64,000 bases of DNA. Origin: Novosphingobium taihuense (GTDB taxonomy: Bacteria > Pseudomonadota > Alphaproteobacteria > Sphingomonadales > Sphingomonadaceae). The notes beneath the pieces are model-generated. The model saw only the letters and a list, made by a program, of their open reading frames with translations, ran no database searches and was not told the origin of the DNA. The stretch spans positions 806,001 to 870,000 of the forward strand of contig NZ_VLKJ01000001.1 of assembly GCF_007830315.1 (NCBI RefSeq), read 5' to 3'. The position numbers and the translations under genes were made by a program. The first letter of the stretch is position 1. Every line of letters begins with the position of its first letter. This document shows, one piece after another, positions 1-7,030 of this stretch.

Positions 1-299
1 TCATAAGCGCCATCCGCATCGTCGGGCACGCCCTCGCCCCGTGGCGAAGTATCGGGCGCAACGAAGACGATGCCGTGCTCGGCACAGGCCCGGCGGTATT
101 CGCCCTTGTCGGTGACGTTGGCGTGGGTGCAGGTCAGCCCGGACAGATAGATCAGCACCGGCAGCTTGGCGCCTTCCACTGCCTGCGGGGGCAGGAAGAC
201 CGAAAAGGTCATTCCCGTCCCCGTCGAAGTGGACTCATGCTTGTAGACGCCCAGCGTTCCGCCATGCGCCTTCGAGGTAGAGACCGTTTCGAGTGTCAT
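1..299 (-). CDS. fghA: S-formylglutathione hydrolase, N-terminal part (runs off the window)
   Basis: This is the esterase that hydrolyses S-formylglutathione to formate and glutathione in the glutathione-dependent formaldehyde detoxification pathway. Only about 99 N-terminal codons lie in the window. They carry the family's recognisable N-terminus: a SKAHGGTLGVYKH stretch, FSVFLPP, the oxyanion-side YLSGLTCTHAN motif and VAPDTSPRGEGVPDD before the edge. The catalytic serine region lies beyond base 1. The ATG at 297-299 overlaps the TGA of the upstream VOC gene by one base (TGATG), so the two are translationally coupled. Identification rests on motif recognition and is firm. Confidence 0.93.
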   Translation of the reverse strand, partial: MTLETVSTSKAHGGTLGVYKHESTSTGTGMTFSVFLPPQAVEGAKLPVLIYLSGLTCTHANVTDKGEYRRACAEHGIVFVAPDTSPRGEGVPDDADGAY

Positions 300-670
300 C
301 AGGCGATGATGTCCAGCGCGCAGAGCTTGTTGCCAGCGGGGTCGCGCAGGTAGGCGAGGTAGTAGGGCGAGCCTTCACGCGGTCCCGGCGGATCTTCGCA
401 AGCCGTACCGCCATTGGCAACGCCCGCCGCGTGCCACGCGTTGGCCTGTTCCGGGTTCATGCGGAAACCGATCGTTCCACCATTCGCACCACAGGCAGCC
501 TCGCCGTTTATCGGCTTGGTCACGATGAACATGCTGCCATTATGCATGTAGATCAGGCGGCCCTTGGGGTCGGTGATGGCTTCCGGGCCACCGAAGGCGG
601 CGAACGTGGCGTCGTAGAACTTCTTGGCGGCGTCGATATCGTCGGCACCTACCATCACATGACTGAACAT
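299..670 (-). CDS. VOC (glyoxalase/bleomycin-resistance fold) family protein
   Basis: A 123-residue single-module vicinal-oxygen-chelate protein. It opens with MFSHVMVGADDIDAAKKFYD and ends with the typical LRDPAGNKLCALD strand that carries a metal or substrate ligand. The start at 670 is preferred over the longer upstream reading because GGGAGAG sits just before this ATG and homologous domains begin here. It is coupled to S-formylglutathione hydrolase by a TGATG overlap, so a role near aldehyde or glutathione-adduct chemistry is plausible. The substrate cannot be read from the sequence. Confidence 0.85.
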   Translation of the reverse strand: MFSHVMVGADDIDAAKKFYDATFAAFGGPEAITDPKGRLIYMHNGSMFIVTKPINGEAACGANGGTIGFRMNPEQANAWHAAGVANGGTACEDPPGPREGSPYYLAYLRDPAGNKLCALDIIA

Positions 671-768
671 AAGCTCTCTCCCGTAGTCAGGTTGCAGCGG
701 CATGAGAGCTAAGCGAATGCAGGGGGCGGTCAAGCGCCTATCCGGGAAATCTTTATTGCCGTTTCACC

Positions 769-1614
769 TCAGGTGGCAGGATCGAGCAAACCGAGCAGTG
801 CAACCGCGCCGATTACGCCCAACCCCACGGCAAATTCGAGCGCGAGCGAAATGCGCAGGCGGGCGGTTGCACCCGGATCATTCCGCTCGAGCGCTGGCAC
901 GATCCGCCAGCGGTTGCCTGCTGCCAGACCGAGCATGAGCGCGAAGAATGCGAGCTTTACCGCCAGCACGCCGAACCATCGCGCCTCGAACATCATTGGC
1001 CACCCGGCAATGGCGAGCGTGTTGAGTAGGCCGCTCAGCACCAGCACTGCAACTAGCATGCTGCCCATGCGGGCAAACCGCGTCAGCGCAACGATGTCGG
1101 GACCCTTGCGCGAGAATGCCGAGACGACAAAAATTGCCAGCGCCGCCAGCCAGGTGGCAGCGGCGAGCAGGTGGAAGACATCTGCCACGCGGTGGATGAG
1201 CATTCCGCTGGCCCCGGCATGACCGGTCCAAGCCATTGAACACAGCGCGACCGCGCCGCTCAGGGCAAGCAGCGGCAAGCGCAAGAGACGCAGCGTCAGG
1301 GCCGAGGCCGCTACGACGCCCACGAGCGCCGTCAGTCGCCATTCCATGACCTTGCCCAGCGGTGTCTGCGCGAGCACGACTTCGGCCGTTGCCTGATCGA
1401 GTTCACCAAGCGTGATACCCGCCATGGCAGCGACGCTTTCCAGCGCCCACCAAGCCGAAGCAAGTGCTGCGAGAAATGCCAGCAAAATCAGAGCGATACG
1501 GGAACGAATGGACAGCAACCGGCCCGCAGCGAGGCCATAAAGCGGGACGCCCGCGACGAGCAGCAGCGCAAGATACGCCACCGCCCGCGAAGCGATCAGG
1601 CCGGTCGTCTCCAC
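769..1614 (-). CDS. copD: Copper resistance protein CopD, inner-membrane
   Basis: A 281-residue polytopic membrane protein of the CopD family, thought to move copper across the inner membrane together with CopC. Hydrophobic segments run through its whole length, and the centre shows the WTGHAGASG, HRVADVFHLLAAATWLAAL and FSRKG-type motifs usual for CopD. The start is a GTG, 16 bases after the copC stop and directly behind a GAGGGGG ribosome site, so it follows copC in one operon. Expression is expected from the candidate ECF promoter upstream of copC. Confidence 0.9.
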   Translation of the reverse strand: METTGLIASRAVAYLALLLVAGVPLYGLAAGRLLSIRSRIALILLAFLAALASAWWALESVAAMAGITLGELDQATAEVVLAQTPLGKVMEWRLTALVGVVAASALTLRLLRLPLLALSGAVALCSMAWTGHAGASGMLIHRVADVFHLLAAATWLAALAIFVVSAFSRKGPDIVALTRFARMGSMLVAVLVLSGLLNTLAIAGWPMMFEARWFGVLAVKLAFFALMLGLAAGNRWRIVPALERNDPGATARLRISLALEFAVGLGVIGAVALLGLLDPAT

Positions 1615-1630
1615 GCCCCCTCAGGCCCGA

Positions 1631-2008
1631 TCAGCGAACGGTGAAGGCGTACTGGCCCTCGATGCGATGCTGGTCCGCTGCAACTGCGTGCCACTTGAGG
1701 TTGTAGCTGCCGGCAGGCAGTGCGCGCGGGAGAGTCACGGTGAGAACCTTGCCTGCAGCGGCGGTCTTGAAGCCCTTGATCGGCATCGGCGCGTGGTTGG
1801 CCATGCCGGGCATCCCGGTCATCACCAGTTCGATACCCGAAAGCGGGCCGACGAGCTCTTCGGAGAAGGTCAGGGTCAGCTTGGTCGGTTTGGCCACAGC
1901 CGTGTTTGCCGCAGGATTGGCCGAGAGCAGCTTGGGGTGCGCAAGGGCGGCACCGGGCAGCGCGAGCATGGCAAAGGCGGGAGCGGCAAGAAGCGCGAGA
2001 CGGCGCAT
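1631..2008 (-). CDS. copC: Periplasmic copper-binding protein CopC
   Basis: A 125-residue CopC-family protein. A cleavable signal peptide ends in GAALA, and the mature protein starts AHPKLLSANPAANT, which supplies the N-terminal histidine of the CopC copper site. Further features are FSEELVGPLSG, a Met-rich MTGMPGMANHAPM stretch and HRIEGQYAF at the C-terminus. The ATG at 2008 is chosen over longer readings because AAAGGA precedes it and it begins the signal peptide. It is first in the copC-copD operon, divergent from the sensor/sigma module. Confidence 0.93.
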   Translation of the reverse strand: MRRLALLAAPAFAMLALPGAALAHPKLLSANPAANTAVAKPTKLTLTFSEELVGPLSGIELVMTGMPGMANHAPMPIKGFKTAAAGKVLTVTLPRALPAGSYNLKWHAVAADQHRIEGQYAFTVR

Positions 2009-2041
2009 GGCAAGTCCTTTCGGGTTGGGATCTGCAAGGTG

Positions 2042-2069
2042 ATACGCAAGGCCTGCGGTCATCCCTCAG
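2042..2069 (-). promoter_or_regulatory. Candidate ECF-sigma promoter for copC-copD
   Basis: On the minus strand CTGAGGG (2069-2063), 15 bases, then GCGTAT (2047-2042). The same two blocks at the same spacing occur before the sensor module (2090-2117) and before copA (3407-3434). The block ends about 33 bases before the copC ATG, which leaves room for a normal leader with a ribosome site. The assignment to the sigma factor at 2851-3417 is inference. Confidence 0.7.
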
Positions 2070-2089
2070 CCCATAGCGCAAAATTTGTC

Positions 2090-2117
2090 TTGAGGGATTC
2101 GCTCGAACCTTGCGTAA
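2090..2117 (+). promoter_or_regulatory. Candidate ECF-sigma promoter for the sensor/sigma module
   Basis: TTGAGGG (2090-2096), 15 bases, GCGTAA (2112-2117), with CCTT just before the second block. The copy before copA at 3407-3434 matches both blocks exactly with the same spacing. It lies 34 bases before the first gene of the anti-sigma/sensor/sigma operon and would give positive autoregulation. It is seen in the sequence; function is inferred. Confidence 0.72.
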
Positions 2118-2151
2118 TGGGAATCGCGTGGAAAAAGGAACATAGCCAGTG

Positions 2152-2409
2152 ATGGCCGATATCGACGAACTTCTTGGCGCCTTGGCCGCCAAGGCAACGC
2201 CCGCTTCGCTAGGCGCCATCGACGATGGTGTGATGCGTGGCCTTGCCGAGCGACGCGAGAGCGCTACTGCGCGGCGCGGCATGATCATGGCGGTGGGCAT
2301 TGCGGCTGTCGTGGGCATCGCGGGGTCGGTCACCCCCTCTGCCCCGGCACAGGCCGAGCCGCTATTCGGGGTGCCCTCGGGCGCGCCCTCGCACTTGCTG
2401 GCAGATTGA
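2152..2409 (+). CDS. Small single-pass membrane protein, putative CnrY-like anti-sigma factor
   Basis: An 85-residue protein with an N-terminal cytoplasmic stretch of about 43 residues, one hydrophobic segment (about residues 44-64, MIMAVGIAAVVGIAGSV) and a short periplasmic tail. This size and topology match CnrY/NccY anti-sigma factors, whose N-terminus holds the cognate ECF sigma factor. No sequence-family motif is certain. A GTG codon directly before the ATG was not used; AAAAAGGA lies upstream. The stop overlaps the start of the sensor gene by one base (TGATG), and the sigma factor follows. Function is inferred from order and topology. Confidence 0.65.
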   Translation: MADIDELLGALAAKATPASLGAIDDGVMRGLAERRESATARRGMIMAVGIAAVVGIAGSVTPSAPAQAEPLFGVPSGAPSHLLAD

Positions 2410-2846
2410 TGGGCGGGGCCTTGCGCTATGTGCTGGTGGCGGTGGTGTCCGCAGCCGTCGCGCTTGCCGCCAGCCACTTCGCCCGCGGCTTCATGCCGAT
2501 GCATCACGGCAGCGAACTGCACCAGCTGATGCACGACCGGCTCGATCTGTCGGCGCAGCAGAAACAGCAGATCGACCGGCTGGAAGCCGATTTTGCCGGC
2601 AAGCGCCGCGCGCTAGACGAGCGCTTGCGCGCCTCGAACGCAGACCTTGCCCGGGCTATCGAGAGCGAGCACCAGATCGGGCCAAAGGTGACCGGCGCGG
2701 TCGATGCCTCGCACATGGCGATGGGTGAGCTGCAGAAGGCCACGCTGGCACACGTCTTTGCCATGCGCGGCGTGCTCACCCCTGCCCAGCAGGCCATCTT
2801 CGACCGCGAGATCGCCCGCGCCCTCACCGCCCCCGACCACCGCTGA
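2409..2846 (+). CDS. Periplasmic heavy-metal sensor, CnrX/CpxP-Spy-like
   Basis: A 145-residue protein with an N-terminal membrane anchor or signal (about residues 6-20) and a helical periplasmic domain. The domain contains HHGSELHQLMHDRLDLSAQQKQQID and a C-terminal LTPAQQAIFDREIARAL repeat typical of LTxxQ/Spy and CnrX-type proteins. A His/Met-rich patch (FMPMHHGSELHQLMH) could bind copper. The ATG overlaps the upstream stop (TGATG); a TTG one codon earlier is less likely. Placed between a CnrY-like protein and an ECF sigma factor, it is probably the metal sensor that releases the sigma factor. Copper rather than nickel/cobalt specificity is inferred from the neighbours. Confidence 0.82.
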   Translation: MGGALRYVLVAVVSAAVALAASHFARGFMPMHHGSELHQLMHDRLDLSAQQKQQIDRLEADFAGKRRALDERLRASNADLARAIESEHQIGPKVTGAVDASHMAMGELQKATLAHVFAMRGVLTPAQQAIFDREIARALTAPDHR

Positions 2847-2850
2847 ACCG

Positions 2851-3417
2851 GTGACGGGGGATGGCGCGCACGGCGAAAGCGACCCGCAACTGGTCGCGAG
2901 TGCGCTGGCCGGCCGTCAGGCTGCCTATGCCGCGTTGATGGCCCGGCATCGCGAGGCCGTGTTCAGGCTGGCCCGCCATCATACCGGGGATGAAGGCGAA
3001 GCGCTCGACGTGACGCAGGAAGCCTTCATCGCCGCTTTCGCATCACTCGCAAAGTTCGACGCGGCCCGTCCGTTCCGCGCCTGGATCATGCGGATCGCGG
3101 TGAACAAATGCCGTGACTGGGCCCGGCGGCGCACAGTGCGGCGGCTGTTCCGCATGGCGCGCCCACTGGAAGACGCATTCGACGTGGCCGATCAGGGGCT
3201 CGACCCGGAGGCCGAGGCGATCTCGCGGCGCGAACTCGCGCGGGTTTCGGCGGCGGTTGCCGCGCTTCCGGCAAATCTGAAAGACCCGCTGATCCTCTGC
3301 CGCCTTGAAGGCATGAGCATGGCCGAGGCCGCCGATGTGCTGGGCCTGACCGAAAAGGCAGTGGAGACGCGGATTTACCGGGCGCGGCAGAAATTGTCGG
3401 AAATGCTTGAGGGGTAG
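2851..3417 (+). CDS. ECF RNA polymerase sigma factor, CnrH-like
   Basis: A 188-residue sigma-70 family ECF factor. Region 2 includes DVTQEAFIAAFASLAKFDAA and FRAWIMRIAVNKCRDWARRR. Region 4 includes LILCRLEGMSMAEAADVLGLTEKAVETRIYRARQKL, a normal helix-turn-helix. The GTG at 2851 is chosen because it begins 4 bases after the sensor stop and the family's N-terminus follows at once; an earlier in-frame ATG would run through the sensor gene. With the two upstream genes it forms a CnrYXH-type module, and candidate target promoters lie before the module, copC and copA. Its 3' end carries the copA promoter blocks. Confidence 0.9.
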   Translation: MTGDGAHGESDPQLVASALAGRQAAYAALMARHREAVFRLARHHTGDEGEALDVTQEAFIAAFASLAKFDAARPFRAWIMRIAVNKCRDWARRRTVRRLFRMARPLEDAFDVADQGLDPEAEAISRRELARVSAAVAALPANLKDPLILCRLEGMSMAEAADVLGLTEKAVETRIYRARQKLSEMLEG

Positions 3418-3434
3418 CGGCTTTTCCTGCGTAA
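3407..3434 (+). promoter_or_regulatory. Candidate ECF-sigma promoter for copA-copB
   Basis: TTGAGGG (3407-3413), 15 bases, GCGTAA (3429-3434), matching the element at 2090-2117 exactly in both blocks and in spacing. The first block lies inside the last codons of the sigma gene. The second ends only 10 bases before the copA ATG, so a transcript from here would have almost no leader. Read-through from the sensor operon could also feed copA. Confidence 0.65.
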
Positions 3435-3444
3435 CTGCAGGGTA

Positions 3445-5214
3445 ATGACCAACACGCTTCACCTCAATCGCCGCAACCTGCTCCTGGGAGCCGGTGCCCT
3501 TGCCGCAACGCCGCTGGTCCCCGCCTGGGCGCAATCCGGGCATGGCGGGCACAAGATGGCCTCGGGCGCCATGGCCGGGCGTAACAGCGGCGGTACGCTT
3601 TCGGGCGATAGCATCGCGCTTTCGATCGGCGCGGCGAAGTTCGCGGTGGGGGATCGGTCAGCTCCTGCGGTCGCCGTCAATGGCTCGATCCCGGCACCGC
3701 TGATCCGGCTGCGCGAGGGACAGAAGGTACGCATCGCGGTTGCCAACACCCTGGGCGAACAGTCCTCGATCCACTGGCACGGGCTGCTCGTGCCGTTCCA
3801 GATGGACGGCGTGCCCGGCCTTTCGTTCCCCGGCATCGATCCGGGCGAGACGTTCACCTACGAGTTCCCGATCCTCCATTCCGGCACCTTCTGGTACCAT
3901 TCGCATTCGGGGATGCAGGAGGCTGTCGGCCTCTATGGCCCCATCGTGATCGACCCGGCCGAGCCTGATGCCTCTGCCCCGTTCGATCGCGAATATGTGC
4001 TGATGCTGGCGGACTGGAGCCCGATGAATCCGCACGAACAATTGCGCAAGCTGAAGGCCATGGGTGGCTACTTCAACTGGCAGCGCCAGACCGTGGGTGG
4101 TCTTCTGAAAGGCAAGGACCAGAGCCTGAAGGAGCGGCTCGAATGGGCGAAGATGCGCATGGACGCGACCGACATCTCGGACGTGACCGGCGCGACGTAT
4201 TCGTATGTGATCAACGGACACGATACGGGCGCCAACTGGACCGCGCTGTTCCGCCCGGGTGAGCGGGTGAAGCTGCGGATCATCAACGCCTCGTCGATGA
4301 CCAACTTCAACTTTCGCATCCCTGGCCTGCCGATGACCGTGGTCGCGGCGGACGGATGCAATGTCCAGCCGGTCGAGACCGACGAGTTCCAGATCGCGAT
4401 TGCCGAGACTTATGACGTGATCGTGCAGCCGACCGAGGCTGCGCCGTTCGGAATCATCGCCGAGGCCATCGACAGATCCGGTCTGGTGCGGGCCACTCTT
4501 GCCCCGCAGATCGGCATGGCCGGGGCCATCCCCGCCCGCCGCGCTCGCCCCGTCCTGACCATGCGCGACATGGGTATGGACATGAGCGGGATGGACATGG
4601 GCGACGGTGGCGAAATCGACCTGTCCAAGCCTGCCAACGAGAGCATGGCAGGCCATTCGATGAAGATGCGCGACCTCAGCCTTGCGCCGGGGGTAAAGCC
4701 AGGACCAGGCGTTGCCACGATCTCGCCCATGCCGGCCGACCGTCTGGCCGACAAGCCAACGGGTCTGGAGGACGTGGATCACCGCGTCCTGACTTATGCC
4801 GACTTGCGCTCGCGCAGTGCCAATCCAGACCCGCGCACACCCTCTCGCCAGATCGACGTGAACCTGACTGCCAACATGGAACGCTACATGTGGTCCATCG
4901 ATGGCGAGACGATTTCCGATGGCGCCAAGCCCATCCCGTTCCGCAAGGGCGAGCGGGTGCGGGTGAACCTCATCAACCACACGATGATGCCACACCCGAT
5001 CCACCTCCACGGCCACTTCTTCGAACTGGTCACGGGCGAGCCGGGCAACCGGCCGCGAAAGCATACTGTCAACGTCCTGCCCGGCGGCAAGGCGAGCTTC
5101 GACCTGACCGCCGATGCGGAAGGAGACTGGGCATTCCACTGCCACATGCTGCTGCACATGCACGCCGGGATGATGCGTGTCGTTACGGTGCGCAGCGCGG
5201 GAGACGCAGCATGA
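3445..5214 (+). CDS. copA: Multicopper oxidase CopA, periplasmic copper resistance
   Basis: A 589-residue laccase-like copper oxidase of the CopA/PcoA family. It oxidises Cu(I) and sequesters copper in the periplasm. It starts with a twin-arginine signal (NRRNLLLGAG, cleavage near PAWAQS). Copper ligands are present as HWHG near residue 110, HSHSG, HPIHLHGH near residue 517 and HCHMLLHMHAGMM near residue 566. A Met-rich insert (RDMGMDMSGMDMG) lies near residue 375. It overlaps copB by four bases (ATGA). A candidate ECF promoter ends just before the start. Confidence 0.96.
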   Translation: MTNTLHLNRRNLLLGAGALAATPLVPAWAQSGHGGHKMASGAMAGRNSGGTLSGDSIALSIGAAKFAVGDRSAPAVAVNGSIPAPLIRLREGQKVRIAVANTLGEQSSIHWHGLLVPFQMDGVPGLSFPGIDPGETFTYEFPILHSGTFWYHSHSGMQEAVGLYGPIVIDPAEPDASAPFDREYVLMLADWSPMNPHEQLRKLKAMGGYFNWQRQTVGGLLKGKDQSLKERLEWAKMRMDATDISDVTGATYSYVINGHDTGANWTALFRPGERVKLRIINASSMTNFNFRIPGLPMTVVAADGCNVQPVETDEFQIAIAETYDVIVQPTEAAPFGIIAEAIDRSGLVRATLAPQIGMAGAIPARRARPVLTMRDMGMDMSGMDMGDGGEIDLSKPANESMAGHSMKMRDLSLAPGVKPGPGVATISPMPADRLADKPTGLEDVDHRVLTYADLRSRSANPDPRTPSRQIDVNLTANMERYMWSIDGETISDGAKPIPFRKGERVRVNLINHTMMPHPIHLHGHFFELVTGEPGNRPRKHTVNVLPGGKASFDLTADAEGDWAFHCHMLLHMHAGMMRVVTVRSAGDAA

Positions 5215-6218
5215 AGCGCCTTCTGCTGGCCGGTGCCGCGCTGATCTCCACCCCCTCCTTCGCGCAGGAAGTGCCGGACCCTCATGCCGGCCACGACATG
5301 ACCCAGATGGAGGGCATGGACCACTCCAGCCATGACATGGGTGCGATGGAAGGGCAGCCGATGGAAGGCATGGATCACTCCATGCACCAGCAGTCGGAGG
5401 CTGCGACTGCGGACCAGGCCGCGCCGATGGACCATTCCGCACACGCAGGCCACGTGATGCCGACGGTCAGCGACAGCGAAGTGGGCAATGCCCCGCCGCC
5501 GCCCGTCCCTACCGACCATCCCGCCGATGCCTACTGGGACAGGCAGCGCATGGCGCAGGCCAGGGCCGACCTCGCCAAGGAAGGGCGCTTTTACGGCAAC
5601 GCGCTTATCCTCGATCGCCTTGAGTATCGCCCGCGCAGCGGCAAGGACGGATTTGCCTGGCAGGCGATGGGCTGGATCGGCGGCGACATCGACCGGCTCG
5701 CGGTTGAGACCGAAGGCGACGGCGCATTCGGCGAACCGCTGGAAACCGGCGAGGTGCGCGCAGCATGGCGGCACGCACTCGATCCATGGTGGAACTTCGA
5801 ACTCGGCGTCCGGCAGGATTTCGCCGCAGGCCCCGACCGAACTTATGGTGTAATCGGCATCGAGGGGCTTGCCCCATACTGGTTCGAGCTTGGCGCACAC
5901 GCCTTCGTCTCGAACAAGGGCGATGTGCATTTCCGGGTTGAGGCAGAGCACGACATGCGCCTGACCCAACGCCTGATCCTGCAGCCTTCCGTTGAAATCG
6001 ACGCATCGGCACAGGACGTGCCCGAGCTCGGCATCGGTGCGGGGTTCGAGAAGGTCGAACTGGGTGCACGGATGCGCTATGAATTTGCCCGCGAATTTGC
6101 GCCCTATGTTGGCGTCCACTGGGAGCGCAAGCTGGGCGAAACGGCGCGGCTAGCGCGACTGGATGGCGAGAACCCTTCGCAGGTCAGCGCCGTCGTTGGG
6201 GTGAGGATGTGGTTCTGA
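5211..6218 (+). CDS. copB: Outer-membrane copper resistance protein CopB
   Basis: A 335-residue CopB/PcoB-family protein. A signal peptide ending in SFAQ is followed by a His/Met-rich low-complexity region (about residues 22-85, with repeated MDHS and HAGHDM-type units) that should bind copper. A beta-barrel domain begins at about residue 100 and ends in aromatic VRMWF, the usual outer-membrane C-terminus. The ATG is shared with the copA stop (ATGA), so it is translationally coupled. The ATG at 5211 is preferred because it begins the signal peptide. Confidence 0.95.
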   Translation: MKRLLLAGAALISTPSFAQEVPDPHAGHDMTQMEGMDHSSHDMGAMEGQPMEGMDHSMHQQSEAATADQAAPMDHSAHAGHVMPTVSDSEVGNAPPPPVPTDHPADAYWDRQRMAQARADLAKEGRFYGNALILDRLEYRPRSGKDGFAWQAMGWIGGDIDRLAVETEGDGAFGEPLETGEVRAAWRHALDPWWNFELGVRQDFAAGPDRTYGVIGIEGLAPYWFELGAHAFVSNKGDVHFRVEAEHDMRLTQRLILQPSVEIDASAQDVPELGIGAGFEKVELGARMRYEFAREFAPYVGVHWERKLGETARLARLDGENPSQVSAVVGVRMWF

Positions 6219-6332
6219 GATGCCGTTGACGCGGCATCGAGAGGCAATCCAGGCGAAGCATTCGCAATCCTCTCCCGTCGAAAAGCATTCTTTCGGGCTA
6301 CAGTTCCGCGCGCTTTCGGGTCATGTGGCAGC

Positions 6333-7016
6333 ATGCGATACGCATTGCCCCTTCTGGCCTCGATCCTGTTCGCCACGCCTGCACTCGCCGATCCGGTTGA
6401 GGCCGAGGTGGACCTGCTTGAGCTCCACGTGGGCGATGGCGACGAGCACTTCACCTTTGACAGCGCGCTCTCGGTAGGTTCCGACAGCGACCGGTTCGAG
6501 GTGCGCGCATCGGGCGGCAGCGACGTTGGCCCTTTGATCGACAACGTCCAGCTTGAAGCTCTCTACGTCCGCAATGTCAGCGACAAACTCACGCTACTTG
6601 CCGGCATCCGGCAGGATGTGCGCGGGGGCGAAGACCTGACGCATGGCTCGTTCGCTTTCGTGGTGACGCCCGTAGACTGGCTCGAAATCGAGCACTTCTT
6701 CTATATGTCGGAGCGCGGCGATCTTATCGGCAGCGGGCAGTTGAACTTTACCCTTCCGCTGTCGGCAACCCTCACCGCCGAACCGCGCCTCAACGTGAAC
6801 TGGGCCGCTCAGGACATCGAACAGGAAAGCAGCGGTCATGGCGTGACCGATATTCAGGTCGCTCTGCGCGTCCGCAAAACCCTGACACCGCTGCTCGAGG
6901 TCTATGGTGGCGCGATTCACGAGCGCCTGGTCGGCCGTACGCTCGACATGGCCCGAGCCGAGGGCTCGCGCGGGCGGGTCACGCGCGGGATTGTGGGCAT
7001 GGCGCTGCGATTCTAG
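6333..7016 (+). CDS. CopB-like outer-membrane beta-barrel protein without the copper-rich region
   Basis: A 227-residue protein with a clear signal peptide (MRYALPLLASILFATPALA) and a beta-barrel that resembles the C-terminal domain of the preceding CopB (LLAGIRQDVRGG, VYGGAIHERL, C-terminal GMALRF). The Met/His-rich N-terminal region of CopB is missing. It is probably a diverged paralogue that arose next to copB. It lies 114 bases after copB with no obvious copy of the ECF promoter blocks in the gap, so it may be read through from copA-copB. Its role in copper handling is inferred. Confidence 0.75.
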   Translation: MRYALPLLASILFATPALADPVEAEVDLLELHVGDGDEHFTFDSALSVGSDSDRFEVRASGGSDVGPLIDNVQLEALYVRNVSDKLTLLAGIRQDVRGGEDLTHGSFAFVVTPVDWLEIEHFFYMSERGDLIGSGQLNFTLPLSATLTAEPRLNVNWAAQDIEQESSGHGVTDIQVALRVRKTLTPLLEVYGGAIHERLVGRTLDMARAEGSRGRVTRGIVGMALRF

Positions 7017-7030
7017 GGTCCTGACCCTAG
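7013..7030. terminator. Short perfect inverted repeat across two convergent stop codons
   Basis: CTAGGGTC and GACCCTAG flank two bases. The left arm contains the TAG stop of the plus-strand gene ending at 7016, and the right arm contains the TAG stop of the minus-strand gene ending at 7027. The hairpin could end transcription in both directions, but no clear T-run follows. Confidence 0.4.

Noticed and set aside
1596..2534. A 312-codon minus-strand frame across copC and the anti-sigma gene
   Set aside because: It overlaps copC in another frame and lacks any recognisable domain; copC with its signal peptide is the real gene.
3658..5442. A 594-codon open frame on the minus strand across copA
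   Set aside because: It lies opposite the complete multicopper oxidase, has no domain, ribosome site or neighbour logic, and is a G+C-rich shadow frame.
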